Positions 23,080-35,030 of a DNA stretch of 64,000 nt are shown here, one piece after another. Under the pieces are notes generated by a model that saw only the letters and a list, made by a program, of their open reading frames with translations, was not told the DNA's origin and searched no databases. The position numbers were made by a program, and so were the translations under genes. Within the stretch, counting starts at the first letter, position 1. Every line of letters starts with the position of its first letter. The stretch is from assembly GCA_004380135.1 (NCBI GenBank), contig QXCR01000041.1, positions 1 through 64,000 of the forward strand. The letters run 5' to 3'. This stretch comes from Stemphylium vesicarium (taxonomy: Eukaryota; Ascomycota; Dothideomycetes; Pleosporales; Pleosporaceae).

Positions 23080-26000
23080 TGTGTTCTTAGTGATTACTGA
23101 TCGCAATGTCCGTTTTTGGTCTTCTTTACTGTAAAATCGAAAAAGAGGAGACAGGGCTCCAGTGATGATCGATGGATCGACTTTGCGTCTGTCTAGGGTG
23201 TGGGGGATGCGCTGCTGGAGTTGGACTAGCTGGCTTAGGTGGAACTTGGTGACAGGCGGTGATTGGTAGCGACAGAGAGGACAAGAGGACAAGAGATCAA
23301 GAGTCCCTTGAGCCAAGAGCGAGAGAATGGTTCGCGATGGGTTTCGCAAAGTTCGTTGGGAAAGGGAGACGTGGATGTTGTTTGTTGAAGTTACGGCCGT
23401 TAGATCCTACGCTGCGCTAATGCGCCCTACCTCGGCTCAGTTGTGTTTACTGCGCCTCGCCCGTGGAAGATGTAGCATTTAAACGTCCACCATCTTTTAA
23501 TGAGTGCATTGTCTGAGATGCAAGAAGTACACAGGGTTAAACCCAGATTCATACCAGCAATGAACACTCAAATGTTTCTGTTCCGTTCACTTTATAAACC
23601 AAGATGATGGATTTGTATCAATTGGCAATGATGAACGAATCTGGATGTATGATTACGTGGGCATAGAAGCATTTGGTATTTCATGTCTGGTCTCTCATGA
23701 GATATAGTCTCGAACTATCCGTCTCCCTCGATCTCTTCATGTGAAACTATGAATTTTGACCCAGAAAGACGGTGCTTAGCATTTTGAAACCCAGCTGCAT
23801 GCATTGTGGTCCGGAAACCATTCGGCCTCTCGTCTGAATCCGCGTTCGAACTAGACAGGATTATTGCTAAAAAAATTCATCCGGCTTTGAGGTTAAAATT
23901 GTATGACATTGTTCCGATGTACCCTGTATGATGTAATGTGGGGGAACTTGACTGTTCTGCCGTAACCTCGTGTTCTATGGTAGCGGATGAATTCAAAGGG
24001 GAGGTGGTAGCCCAGCCCTTGAATCGTGGACGGGGTTTGAGAGGATATAGTGACGCAGTTTTTTGGACCGTCCTACCACGACCGCAAGCTGCCTTCGACG
24101 TCGGATGCAGATGCTCCGCGTTCGCATACCTTCTCATGATGTTGTCCAACCATGACTCTCTTCATCAACGAAGTTTCGAACATGAACACGTCCCCGATCT
24201 GTTTATCCGTCGGACATGTCGGATCCCGAAGATACCGAGGAAACGCCGGAACATGATGAATTGTGGACTGCTTCGTTGTTGTCGTAATTGATCGTGAGAC
24301 GATGCCTGTGAAAGGCTCAAGAGAGCGTTGATGGTGTGATAGCAAGAGCGACAAACATTTTCTGCCTCAGAGCGGCATGAAGTTGTCACCCTTTCCGCAT
24401 TGTGGCGGACCTCAGCGGCTATGAGAAGCAACGTCCCCGTGGTGATGTTGACTGAACAGAGCATATTATAACCGGAGTGCTGGAGCAACAATCTGCCCGA
24501 TCGGAGACATTTTGAGCTCTGCGGAATGACATACATCGCCAAAGATAGTCTTCTCTATACGCTTAAGATTTGTCCGCGTACAAAATAATCGCCCCTTTTG
24601 GGTGGGTTCTGTTCGTTTTCAGTCGTATTTCGTACCTACCGGCTTCCGTGGAAAAACAGGAACCACATTTCTCAGCTTGCTATACCGAAGAAACGCCCCA
24701 GCGGATCATGGTGGATTACTTGGTTGCGTTGTCGTGATAGGGTCGTAAGCAGAGTTCGGCCGACGGGGCGTAGGGCGCCCGATAGTTCGTCCATGTAAGC
24801 GACGTACGCACCAGTCTCGTACACCTAGACTAATAGGGGCGGACACTGCGGATGAATGTGCGCTCATATAAAGAGAAGTGCCCTTTGGATGACACGTACG
24901 GATTGAGTTTTCCCTTTTTGACCACATACCTCACATCGCGTACAACGTAGGCTGCGCAGGCGCCTGAGATGGCGGATCCGGATGATTTCGCGTAGCACCC
25001 GGGGACTGGACAAATATCGAACTTTTACCGGAGCGAATGCGTGAGACATGCAGCATTCAGGCAGCAACTGACGTGCTGCGAGGCGTGTAAGCACCTGTGC
25101 GACGCGCAGCGACAGGCGCCAGGTGAGATATACAGAGTGTCAGCGTCTGCCGCGTCGGTAACCGGGAAAGATGTATCCGTTCCAACATGCACACGAAGTC
25201 GGCCTTTACTGCTTTCGACCCAGCACCCTTCCCCGGACCTGGCCGTTGGATTCCGAGAAGATAGCGTGGCGAGAACCATGAACAAGAAACTCCCCGTCAA
25301 GAAGAGTGGGAATTCGGAAGCACATCAACCAGAGTCCGGGACACGGTAGGGCTGAACCCTTGGCTTCTAGGTGTCAAACCTTTGTTTCGGAGCGAGGAGC
25401 ATCCGCCGCCGTGCTGCGCTAGAACCGTTGCACGCGAGGTCCCACGGCAGGGCGTACCGGAAACGGTCTTCAGCCCCGACAGAAGAGATGCCACGCAATT
25501 CGCGGCGCCGTCCCCATATTTCTTCACCCTGAATCTCAGCGATTTTCGTCCGCGCAGATTATTTGAGGGGTTTAGCTCTTGTTTGGAAGGGCACAAGGAG
25601 GTAATTGCCTGGACCAATGCCGACGCAGACATGCATGCGGAGCAGGGAACATATGGACGACGTCAACACCATGTATGGCTCGTTTTTCTGACAAGCGTGC
25701 TGATGGCGCATGTGATGCAACCTGTCTCATTCACTGCCCAGACGGTCAACATGCCGCGAGGAGTTTACTGCGAGCTACTTTTTCCCCTAGGGCGAGGGCT
25801 CTCGGTCTCTCTTTCGCTTATCTGAGTAGGGCAAATGGGTGGGCTAAACGAAGACTTGGCCACGCCACAGGTGCGCGTAGAGCAGTGAGCAGCATTGAGC
25901 GAATAGCCGGACGAACTAGCGCGGAGGTTAGTATTAAGGTATGGCAAGGATTACGTCTGCTACCTAGTGAAGACGACAGTTGCTAGGGAAGACGGCTAGG

Positions 26001-26517
26001 AGGCAGCGTTGCGCAGCACTAGATCAGAGCCGCACGAAAAGAACGGAAGTATGATGCAGTAGGATGCAGCCGCAGGCGAGGATTGTTCAGTCCGTACATG
26101 GCGAGACAAGAGTGGTGGACAGACGAAGAATGAGTCGAAAGTGCCTCTTCGTAGTCTGAGGCTACTGATTGGCTGCGCGCGACCTACTGCCCAGGTGGAC
26201 ATCGTATGCACCGTATCCGAGGCAATTGACCTTGCCTCTTTGGGCGCAAGCGAGCATCCACCGCCCGGGCATGTAGGCCATCCGTCTCCGGTTCGCAGGC
26301 CAAGCCATCAGTCCGCCGCCCGCTGGACCAAATCCTTTACTGGGGCGGCCTAGGCCGCCCTCATTAGCTGCTTCTACCTTTATTATCATACAATTCCCCT
26401 GGCCTTGCATCTGTCGTTCCAACCATACTTCCCCTACCACCTTTTAATACCTATTACCCTTTGTATTCCTCTAATTACTGACTAGCTTGCCCGTCACGCG
26501 GCGATATCTCGCCCACC
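23080..26517. other. Long intergenic region upstream of the ABC transporter
   Basis: About 3.4 kb lie between the start codons of the thioesterase (-) and the PDR transporter (+). Open frames (for example 24165-24542 and 25382-25825) overlap on opposite strands, lack family features and are probably chance. PDR genes are usually tightly regulated by Zn2Cys6 factors, so a long promoter would fit, but I could not pick out a specific operator. Confidence 0.5.
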
Positions 26518-29500
26518 ATGAGTCTAGTCGGTAACTTTACCTCCAACTACGACCGGGAAGCTGTGTCCGCTGGCGCTCCACCACCAGAAATCAGCAGCCA
26601 GCAACCACCACACTACGCCGACAGCGAGCGGAGTAATCAAGCTGCCGAATCAGATGCATCCACAATAGCAGCTGCCGAAGGGTCGCCCAGCAACAACAAC
26701 CAGCACCCAGACCCGAAGACTGGATCCTATAACACGCACGATGCCGACGAGATTGCCGAGGCCAACAGGAGAGAGGAGGCCGTACATCGACTAGCCAGAC
26801 GACTGACCTCGCAGAGCCAACAATCTTCAGCACACGGAAACCCTTTCAATGCGCCCCCTAACTCAGCTCTGGACCCAAATGGCGAAAACTTCAACGCTCG
26901 TGCCTGGACCAAGGCCATGCTCAATCTTCAACTTGAGGACGAAAACGCGCCACCGACGCGAACCGCCGGTGTTGCCTTTCGCGAGCTCAACGTCCATGGT
27001 TTCGGAACCGACGCCGACTACCAGAAGACTGTTGGTAACGTTTGGCTAGATGCAACTAGTCTCGCTAGGAAAGTCATGGGCGACAAGGGCCGCAAGATCA
27101 ACATTCTGCAGCACTGCGATGGTTTGGTTGAATCTGGAGAGATGCTTGTTGTTCTTGGGCCTCCTGGATCGGGTTGCTCGACTTTCTTGAAGACCATTAC
27201 TGGAGAGACGCATGGTTTCGTCGTCGATCCAGACTCGCACATCAACTACCAGGGTATGTATGCAGTTCGAAAATCACTGAGATCGATTTGCTAACAACAA
27301 ACAGGTGTTAGCCCAGAACTCATGAACAAGAACTACCGGGGTGAGGCCATTTACACCGCCGAAGTCGACGTTCATTTCCCCATGATGACTGTTGGAGAGA
27401 CACTCTACTTTGCTGCTCAAGCTCGTCGACCGAGAAACATTCCCGGTGGCGTCAGTGTGCAACAATATGCTGAACATCAGCGCGATGTCATCATGGCCCT
27501 GTACGGCATCTCTCACACCATCAACACACGGGTTGGTAACGACTTCCTTCGTGGTGTGTCTGGTGGAGAGCGAAAGCGTGTCACCATTGCCGAAGCTTCC
27601 CTCAGCCGAGCACCATTGCAAGCGTGGGATAACTCAACGAGAGGTCTCGACTCTGCCAACGCCATCGAGTTCTGCAAGACGCTCCGCATGGAGACTGAGA
27701 TCAACGGCACCACGGCCTGTGTCGCCATCTACCAGGCACCCCAGGCCGCCTATGATCTCTTTGACAAGGCGCTTGTTCTGTACGAAGGTCGCCAGATCTT
27801 CTTTGGCAAGACCACAGACGCAAAGGCCTTCTTTGTCAACATGGGCTTCCATTGCCCAGACCGTCAAACTGACGCCGATTTCTTGACATCTATGACCAGT
27901 CCCCTTGAGCGCATCGTTCGCGAAGGCTTTGAGGGCCGTGTTCCCCGCACTCCGGATGAGTTCGCTCAGCGCTGGCTAGAGTCTCCTGAGCGAGCGGCAC
28001 TACTTCGGGACATCGAGGCTTACGAGCAAAAGTACCCCATTGGCGGCGAGGCCGGCGAACGCTTCAAGGAGTCACGCCAGCTTCAGAAGGCAAAGGGCCA
28101 GCGTGAAAAGTCGCCCTACACTCTCTCCTACGTTCAACAAGTCAAGCTTTGCTTGTGGAGAGGCTTCGTCCGTTTAAAGGCCGACCCCAGTATCACCATT
28201 ACACAGCTCGTCGCCAACTCGATCATGGCCCTCATCATCTCTTCCGTCTTCTACAACCTACCCTCTACGACATCGAGCTTCTATCTTCGGTCCGCTCTCC
28301 TCTTCTTCGCCATCTTGATGAACGCCTTTGGTTCCGCTCTCGAGATTCTGACGCTCTACGCTCAACGCCCCATTGTTGAAAAGCACTCGCGCTACGCCTT
28401 GTACCACCCATCTGCTGAGGCCTTCGCCAGTATGTTGACGGATATGCCCTACAAGATTGTAAACGCGATTACTTTCAACTTGGTCCTGTATTTCATGACG
28501 AACCTGCGAAGAGAACCCGGCAACTTCTTCTTTTTCGTACTGATCTCTTTCACGCTCACGCTCGTCATGTCCATGTTCTTCCGATCCATTGCCGCTTTGT
28601 CACGCTCTCTCGTACAGGCTTTGGCACCCGCCGCCATTCTCATCTTGGGTCTCGTCATGTACACTGGTTTCGCTATTCCCCCGAGTTACATGCTTGGCTG
28701 GTCCAAATGGATTCGCTACATCAACCCTGTCAGCTACGGTTTCGAAGCGCTCATGGTCAACGAGTTCCACAACAGGCAGTTCGAGTGCAATGAGTTCATT
28801 CCGTTTGGCACTGGTTACGAGGATATCTCTGGTCCCCAGCAAGCTTGCAGGACTATTGGATCCGTTCCTGGGCAACCCTACGTCGAAGGCGACGATTACA
28901 TCAACTCGGCTTTCAACTACTACGCTAAGAACAAGTGGCGCAACTTCGGAATCATGTGGGTCTTTATGTTTGGGCTTATGCTCGTCTACCTAGCCGGTAC
29001 CGAGTACATCACTGCCAAGAAGTCCAAGGGTGAGGTCCTTGTCTTCCGTCGTGGCCACAAGCTGGCTGCTCCCAAGAGCAAGTCTCAAGAAGATCTGGAA
29101 GCCGCTGATCCAGGACGCAACGTCGCTGTACAGAATGACAGCACCGACAACATCGCTATCATTGAACGCCAAACCGCCATCTTCCAATGGGAAGACGTCT
29201 GCTACGATATTACTATCAAGAAGGAGCCTCGCCGCATTCTCGACCACGTCGATGGATGGGTCAAACCTGGTACTCTGACCGCGCTCATGGGTGTTTCCGG
29301 TGCTGGCAAAACGACTCTATTGGACTGTTTGGCCACGCGCACTACGATGGGTGTTATTACCGGCCAAATGTTGGTAGACGGCAAGCCCCGTGACGACTCC
29401 TTCCAGCGCAAGACGGGTAAGTTCATATCCTCATTCTTGGTCTTTCCAAACGTGCATGCTAACCAAGTTTAGGCTACGCTCAGCAACAAGATCTCCATCT

Positions 29501-31428
29501 CTCCACCTCGACCGTTCGTGAAGCCCTCACCTTCTCCGCCGTCCTCCGTCAACCAGCACACGTTTCTCGTCAAGAGAAGGTCGAATACGTCGAAGAGGTC
29601 ATCAAGCTTCTTGAAATGTCAGAGTACGCCGATGCTGTCGTTGGTGTGCCTGGTGAAGGTCTCAATGTCGAACAACGAAAGCGTCTTACTATCGGTGTCG
29701 AACTGGCTGCTAAGCCCGCGCTTCTCCTCTTCTTGGACGAACCCACCTCTGGACTTGACTCTCAAACGTCTTGGGCTATTCTCGATCTTCTCGACAAGTT
29801 GAAGAAGAACGGCCAGGCTATTCTTTGCACCATCCATCAGCCCAGCGCCATGTTGTTCCAGCGTTTCGATCGTCTTTTGTTCTTGGCCCGCGGTGGACGC
29901 ACTGTCTACTACGGAGATGTCGGTCAGAACTCGCACGTCCTCGTCGACTACTTCGTTCGCAACGGTGGTCCACCATGCCCTCCTGACGCGAATCCCGCTG
30001 AATGGATGTTGGAAGTCATCGGCGCTGCTCCTGGTTCGCATACAGATATCGATTGGCACCAGACCTGGCGCAACTCAGCAGAGTATGCTGAGGTCAAGCG
30101 TCATCTTGCTGAACTCAAGTCTGAACGTGGCCAGGCCGAGGCTCTCCAGCGTACCGTGTCCGCCCAAAAGCGGGAGGACAAGGCCGCCTACCGCGAATTT
30201 GCTGCACCCTTCATGACCCAGCTCCGCGAGACAATGATTCGTGTCTTCCAACAATACTGGCGTACGCCTTCGTACATCTACTCCAAGACCTTCCTCTGTG
30301 TTCTCTCGGCCCTTTTCATCGGTTTCTCGCTCTTCCAGATGCCCAACACCCAGACCGGTCTCCAGAACCAGATGTTCGGTATCTTCATGTTGATGACAAT
30401 CTTCGGTCAACTGGTCCAGCAGATCATGCCCCACTTCGTTACTCAGCGCGCTTTGTACGAAGTTCGTGAACGACCTAGCAAGGCCTACTCCTGGAAGGCT
30501 TTCATGATCTCCAACATTGCTGTCGAACTTCCCTGGAACTCGCTCATGGCTGTGCTTATCTTCTTTTGTTGGTACTACCCCATCGGTCTCTACAAGAACG
30601 CCGAGTACACCGACTCCGTCACTCTCCGCGGCTTCCAACTTTTCCTGTTTGTCTGGATGTTCCTGCTCTTCACCTCAACCTTCACGCACATGGTCATTGC
30701 TGGTATTGATTCCGCCGAGACTGGTGGTAACTTGGCCAACTTGATGTTCTCGCTCTGCCTCATCTTCTGTGGTGTTCTTGCTCAACCTTCTGACTTCCCT
30801 GGCTTCTGGATTTTCATGTACCGTCTCTCGCCGTTCACGTACATGGTGTCCGGTATGCTGTCTGTCGGTCTCGCCAACAGTCAGGTACAGTGCGCCCAGA
30901 ACGAGTTGATTCACTTCGACCCACGTGAGGGCGAGACCTGCGGTCAGTACATCGAAGCCTGGAAAGCTGTCGCTGGTGGCAAGATGACCAATCCGAACGA
31001 TACGACCGATTGCAATTTCTGCGCTATTGAAGACACCAACGTTTTCCTTGCTAGCATCTCATCCTCCTACGCCAACGCTTGGCGTAACTTTGGGTAAGTC
31101 AACTGTCATCTCACAATTATCTCGAAAACATAACTAACTCGATTGCAGTATCCTTTGGGCCTACGTCATCTTCAACATCATCGCTGCTCTCGCCTTCTAC
31201 TACCTCATCCGCATGCCCAAGCCAAAGAAGGAGGACAAGAACAAGAAGGCAGTCGGCGGTCACAAGGGTGCAGCCAAGGAAGAGAAGCTCGACGAGCCTT
31301 CTCGCGTAGGTAGCAGCCGCAACTCCGACTCTGATCGCCAAGCTGAGAAGGACGCTGGAACTGCCCGCTACGCCTCCATCACCGGCGCCACTACCCCGCC
31401 ACCTCAAGAGATCACAGAGAAGGCATAG
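26518..31428 (+). CDS. Full-size PDR-type ABC transporter (ABC-G subfamily)
   Basis: Four exons, 26518-27253, 27305-29416, 29473-31093 and 31149-31428, give 1582 residues, with GTATGT or GTAAGT donors and matching phases. The order is NBD1-TMD1-NBD2-TMD2. NBD1 has the PDR-type degenerate Walker A GPPGSGCST (from residue 214, Cys220 in place of Lys), signature VSGGERKR and a Walker B with WDNSTRGLDS. NBD2 has canonical Walker A GVSGAGKTT near residue 910, the degenerate signature LNVEQRKR and LLFLDEPTSGLDS. The unequal split of active residues is typical of the family. A Gln/Ser/Asn-rich N-terminus and a Lys-rich tail flank the core. The family exports hydrophobic drugs, azoles and plant or fungal metabolites across the plasma membrane. 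Substrate cannot be read from sequence. Confidence 0.96.
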
Positions 31429-31821
31429 ACCTTCTTCTCCTATCGCGTTTCTCTTCCGCTTATTTTTCTTCCTGATTGGCGTTCTCGTTTAACGACATGG
31501 CTGCACTCTAGTATGCCCATGTTTTCGCGGACTTTATACCTTTTTCCCCAAGACTTAGATCTGCTGTTACTCATACCGCTCAAGCGCTGAGCTACATTTT
31601 CCCCATTCTTATCAAGCACTGTTGTTTTGTTCTTCCTTTTGCTATTAGCATGTATATACAAACACTACCTAATCCGAAAATGGTCCGCTTGCCAGCTTGG
31701 AGTAACCATTATGACGCTATGATATGGAAAATTTATTGTTTCTTCATGAACTTTTGCCAAGTTATGATTTCATGTTTTGCATCTACTTGAGGCAACGAGG
31801 CCAAGCCCGGTTGTCGTCGAC
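31429..31821. other. Convergent 3' intergenic region
   Basis: A T-rich 3' flank of the ABC gene followed by the 3' flank of the molybdate transporter. No gene is seen. Confidence 0.6.
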
Positions 31822-33219
31822 TTAAGCAACAGTATCAGACTCGGTATGAGCAAGCAGACCAGTACTCTCATCGCGACTATGCCCTACAGTTCTCCAAACA
31901 GGCCGCTCAGTCTCTCCGTGTCTCCAGTCTTGAACCCTCCTTGCCACGTTGAAGCCCCAGTGCCATGCCAATCCAGCAATGAAGCCGACTGCATCATTTT
32001 TGAACGTAAGCAGCGCAGCGACAGTGACGAGCATGACCATCCACCTCTCCCTTCTCTCACGCTCATCAAGATCCTTGACTCTCTTGCCATCCCAGGACTG
32101 ATCTCTGTCCAAGACGCGAAGATCGCGGGCATCGGTGTTGATGCTTTCACCCACCTTTGCTAATTCTATACCAGCAGCGAGGACCAGGACGCCAAGCAGC
32201 GACTTGGGTATGTTGTTCAGTACACCGACTATCGCGGGAGACTTCCAGAAAGCCACGAGGCCGAGCGCAAATTTGATGCTGCCTAGAACAACGATGCTCG
32301 AGCCGCTGCGAGCTCCGAACCGATATTGACCTGCTAACCCACCTGAACCGTGACACGCAGGCATCGCGCCGAACCAGCAGCCGACCAGATTGATTGCGGC
32401 TACCGAGATGCCTAGTTCGGTGACTGTGGGCGCTTCTGGGTATGGCGGTGAGGGAAGCAGATCAGCAGCTAGCGCAGAGGCTGCAATGACCGAGTTGAGG
32501 AGCGTGAGCGGTAGTTGACCCAACGAAGCTGTTATCGTTGCTTTCCAAAAGTTGTTTCCTGAGGGGTGGAGAACTGGTATCGCTGCGTGGGGTACCACAA
32601 CATTGCCATTCTGGGGCGATGCGAGGGATAAGACAATACCCGCGGTGAAGACAACCATGGCGTACGGCGTGCGAGGGTAGGCGAATGTGCACAGTAGGAA
32701 GACGACTGCCGCAATCGCCCAAAGCAGGTTGTCACCCCACCAAGGGCCCGTCCAAGTCAAGGGAAGAAGCATCTTCGATCCGGCACTCAAGCACAACGAG
32801 AGACCTGCTCCGACTTGAATGCCCTTGACCACCGGAATAGGTGTGACACGATTCGCCCAGTTGAGCAGGCCCGTGACGCTGAAGACACCCACCAAACCCG
32901 CCACAACCAGCCCAGCAGCTGCGTTCTCTTCCATGGAAAATTTCCGTGCGATGGCGACTGCTGCAATGGCCTTCATGGGCTGGACCGGCAGGGGCAGCCC
33001 GAATGCGACACCCGTCAAGATGTTTGCAGCTCCTGTGAAGAGTAATGTAGACGGTAGCGATATCGAGTTCCCTATGACCAGCGCAGTCATGAGCGGTAGG
33101 AGAGTCCCCAGGTCACCCAGCGAGCCCGACAGCTCAGCGACTGGTTGCGACTTGATAGTTTCGACATTATGAACCTGTGTACGGCGGAATCGCCGCATCG
33201 AGTTTTGCAAATAAGACAT
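31822..33219 (-). CDS. MOT1-type molybdate transporter (SulP-related)
   Basis: An intronless frame of 465 residues from the Met at 33219 (MSYLQNSMRRFRRTQVHNVE). The frame is open upstream to 33552, but that extension has no family character. About ten hydrophobic segments are visible. The two MOT1 signature regions are present: ELSGSLGDLGTLLPL near residue 30 and CHGSGGLAGQYRFGARSG near residue 305. QPMKAIAAVAIARKF also fits. The family moves molybdate, needed for molybdenum cofactor and so for nitrate reductase, at the plasma membrane or an internal membrane. Unlike classical SulP sulfate transporters there is no C-terminal STAS domain. Family assignment is strong; location is not determined. 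Confidence 0.93.
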   Translation of the reverse strand: MSYLQNSMRRFRRTQVHNVETIKSQPVAELSGSLGDLGTLLPLMTALVIGNSISLPSTLLFTGAANILTGVAFGLPLPVQPMKAIAAVAIARKFSMEENAAAGLVVAGLVGVFSVTGLLNWANRVTPIPVVKGIQVGAGLSLCLSAGSKMLLPLTWTGPWWGDNLLWAIAAVVFLLCTFAYPRTPYAMVVFTAGIVLSLASPQNGNVVVPHAAIPVLHPSGNNFWKATITASLGQLPLTLLNSVIAASALAADLLPSPPYPEAPTVTELGISVAAINLVGCWFGAMPACHGSGGLAGQYRFGARSGSSIVVLGSIKFALGLVAFWKSPAIVGVLNNIPKSLLGVLVLAAGIELAKVGESINTDARDLRVLDRDQSWDGKRVKDLDERERRERWMVMLVTVAALLTFKNDAVGFIAGLAWHWGFNVARRVQDWRHGETERPVWRTVGHSRDESTGLLAHTESDTVA

Positions 33220-33719
33220 GATGTGCTGCCCCCGCTGAAGTAAGCAAATGACGCCCTTGGAAAATGCAATAGAAGGTGCGAGTATAGGAGAGACGGAAAG
33301 ACGGAAAGAAAGAAAGAAAAGAGGTTCTAGGATTCCATGGTTAGATATCGATTCGAGCTTAGACCTGGCAAAAGGTGGGATGGGATGGAGACAAGTGAGG
33401 CACGGCACGGCGGCGGGTCCCGGAGATGACTCGCTGCTCGATAAGCACGCGCAAGCGAAAGACGTCACGAGCCTGGTTTCGTGATGCCTTGTGCGCGCGA
33501 CCCGCCAGCAGTTGCAGCGGCAAAAAGCAGCAACGAAATTCTCTGCTAACAAGTAAGCCGTGATTGTTGCGGTGAAAGCAGTGCTTAATAGGTGGGCTTG
33601 AGGCTGCCTACGGGCTTTTAGCGGGATTCTTGGAGGACCTGGACAAGTGCAACGGAGCGGAGAAGAGCGAATTTATGCAAGCGCTCAAAACCCAAGAACA
33701 GGACTCTGAGTTGGCAGTA

Positions 33720-34120
33720 ATCGATGCTGATTGCGAAAACTGCCTCATAAAGCAGGTTGGGGCTACCGTACGGCTGGTACGAAGGGGCACGAAGGGCACA
33801 GGAGGGGCACAGAGGGCGGGGTCAACGTAACCATGGTTCTCAACGCTCACTCGTCGCCGTATGTAAAAGGGCACGAAAGGGCAGCCGTGATCGATAGATA
33901 TGCTCAAACCTGCCCAACACGGTATGCTCCACGGCAGGGTTGGCGCGGGACGAGGGGCACCCGTGGGCGCTCCGTCATCGATGGTTTTTCTACTTGTTAC
34001 TCAAGACGGCATGTTCGGGTGGCTACTTGGAGGGAACGAGGGGCACCGAAGGGCAACTAGGATCGATGGTGATTTGGAAATTGCCTATTCGAGGCCCCTT
34101 AGTCCTGGTGGCTGTACGCC
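33720..34120. repeat. Degenerate tandem repeats with GGGCAC ... ATCGAT blocks
   Basis: A block with GGGCAC-GAA-GGGCA-like sequence and then ATCGAT (or CCATGG) recurs with anchors near 33720, 33830, 33890, 33977 and 34062. The last spacings are about 85-87 bases; the earlier ones are 60-110, consistent with insertions and deletions. The sequence after each anchor also matches, for example between 33977 and 34062. This is a worn minisatellite-like array without coding content. Confidence 0.7.
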
Positions 34121-34648
34121 TCTTCTCACATCATCGTCGTACAGGGATGTAGTCAGACGGGCATGTGAGGCATGAGATTTTGCCCGGGCTCTCATGGGCA
34201 GCACTCATAGCTTGATAACAGGCTATTCCCTGATAAATGCGGTCATACTTCCTCTATTAAGCGCTTCAATGATAAAGCCGGTGGATTTCATGAGCTGCCT
34301 ATGTATTCGTCCCATAGTGCATTCGGTAACAATGGTAGCTAGCTCTTAATTAGAGTACGGCACGATGCGTCCATAAGCCCTGTGGTACAGCAGATAAGAC
34401 AATGAAAGACATGAACATACAGTCCTTAGCGAAACCGGCTTCCCCTCAAACCCAGCTGCAACAAAATTTGCGCCACACTACAAGCAGGGATTACAACGCC
34501 CTAACTAACTTGAAGATATGGCATTGCGTTACCATGTCAGCACACGTACGATAGGCCACTAATACTGCTCTTTAGCAGAGCACTATGATTGTGACGTAAT
34601 CCTCAACTGTACAGTTACTAGCTAAATAGCTTCACTTGCGTCCGTGCA

Positions 34649-34887
34649 GAATGTGCACACCCTGTGAAAGCTTGCCATTATCCCTGCCTGTGCGAAGAAA
34701 ATCGACTGGTTTGTAGGTGCATCATAGAAAGCTATCTATTAGAAAGGTCGATTGCTCGTTGACGCTAGAGATTGCAGTGCAATTGCTCGGAGTCAGTTCG
34801 GAACATGCGCAACCTATGAGAGCTTACCATTATCCCTGTTCCTGTATCGAAAGACTGACCGGTTGTAGGTGCGTCAGAGAACGCTAT
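34649..34887. repeat. Diverged direct repeat pair (~87 bp, copies 152 bp apart)
   Basis: The copy at 34649-34735 and the copy at 34801-34887 align over their whole length with about one small indel. Shared cores are CCATTATCCCTG and TTGTAGGTGC. Many of the differences are transitions (C/T or G/A). Function is unknown; it may be the remains of a tandem duplication or of a mobile element. Confidence 0.8.
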
Positions 34888-35030
34888 AGATTAAATAACA
34901 TTCAAAAATTCTCACAAGTTTCTTAATCCTAAGTAAATAGTTTGAGGCCCTAGTTTGCAATATAACAGCAGGAACAGCATCTGCAGGGCTAGCACAAAAT
35001 GCAAAATACTTTTCGAAGAATTTTCAACAT

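Noticed and set aside
22066..23349. N-terminal extension of the thioesterase as a targeting peptide
   Set aside because: The extra 90 residues do not form a convincing presequence and the family start is at 23079.
24165..24542. 125-residue minus-strand frame in the gene-free stretch
   Set aside because: It overlaps another frame on the plus strand and shows no domain, signal or splice pattern.
25382..25986. Overlapping plus-strand frames of 135-147 residues
   Set aside because: Both lack recognisable motifs and are not joined by clear introns.
30075..30638. 187-residue antisense frame in the ABC transporter
   Set aside because: It is opposite conserved NBD2-TMD2 coding sequence.
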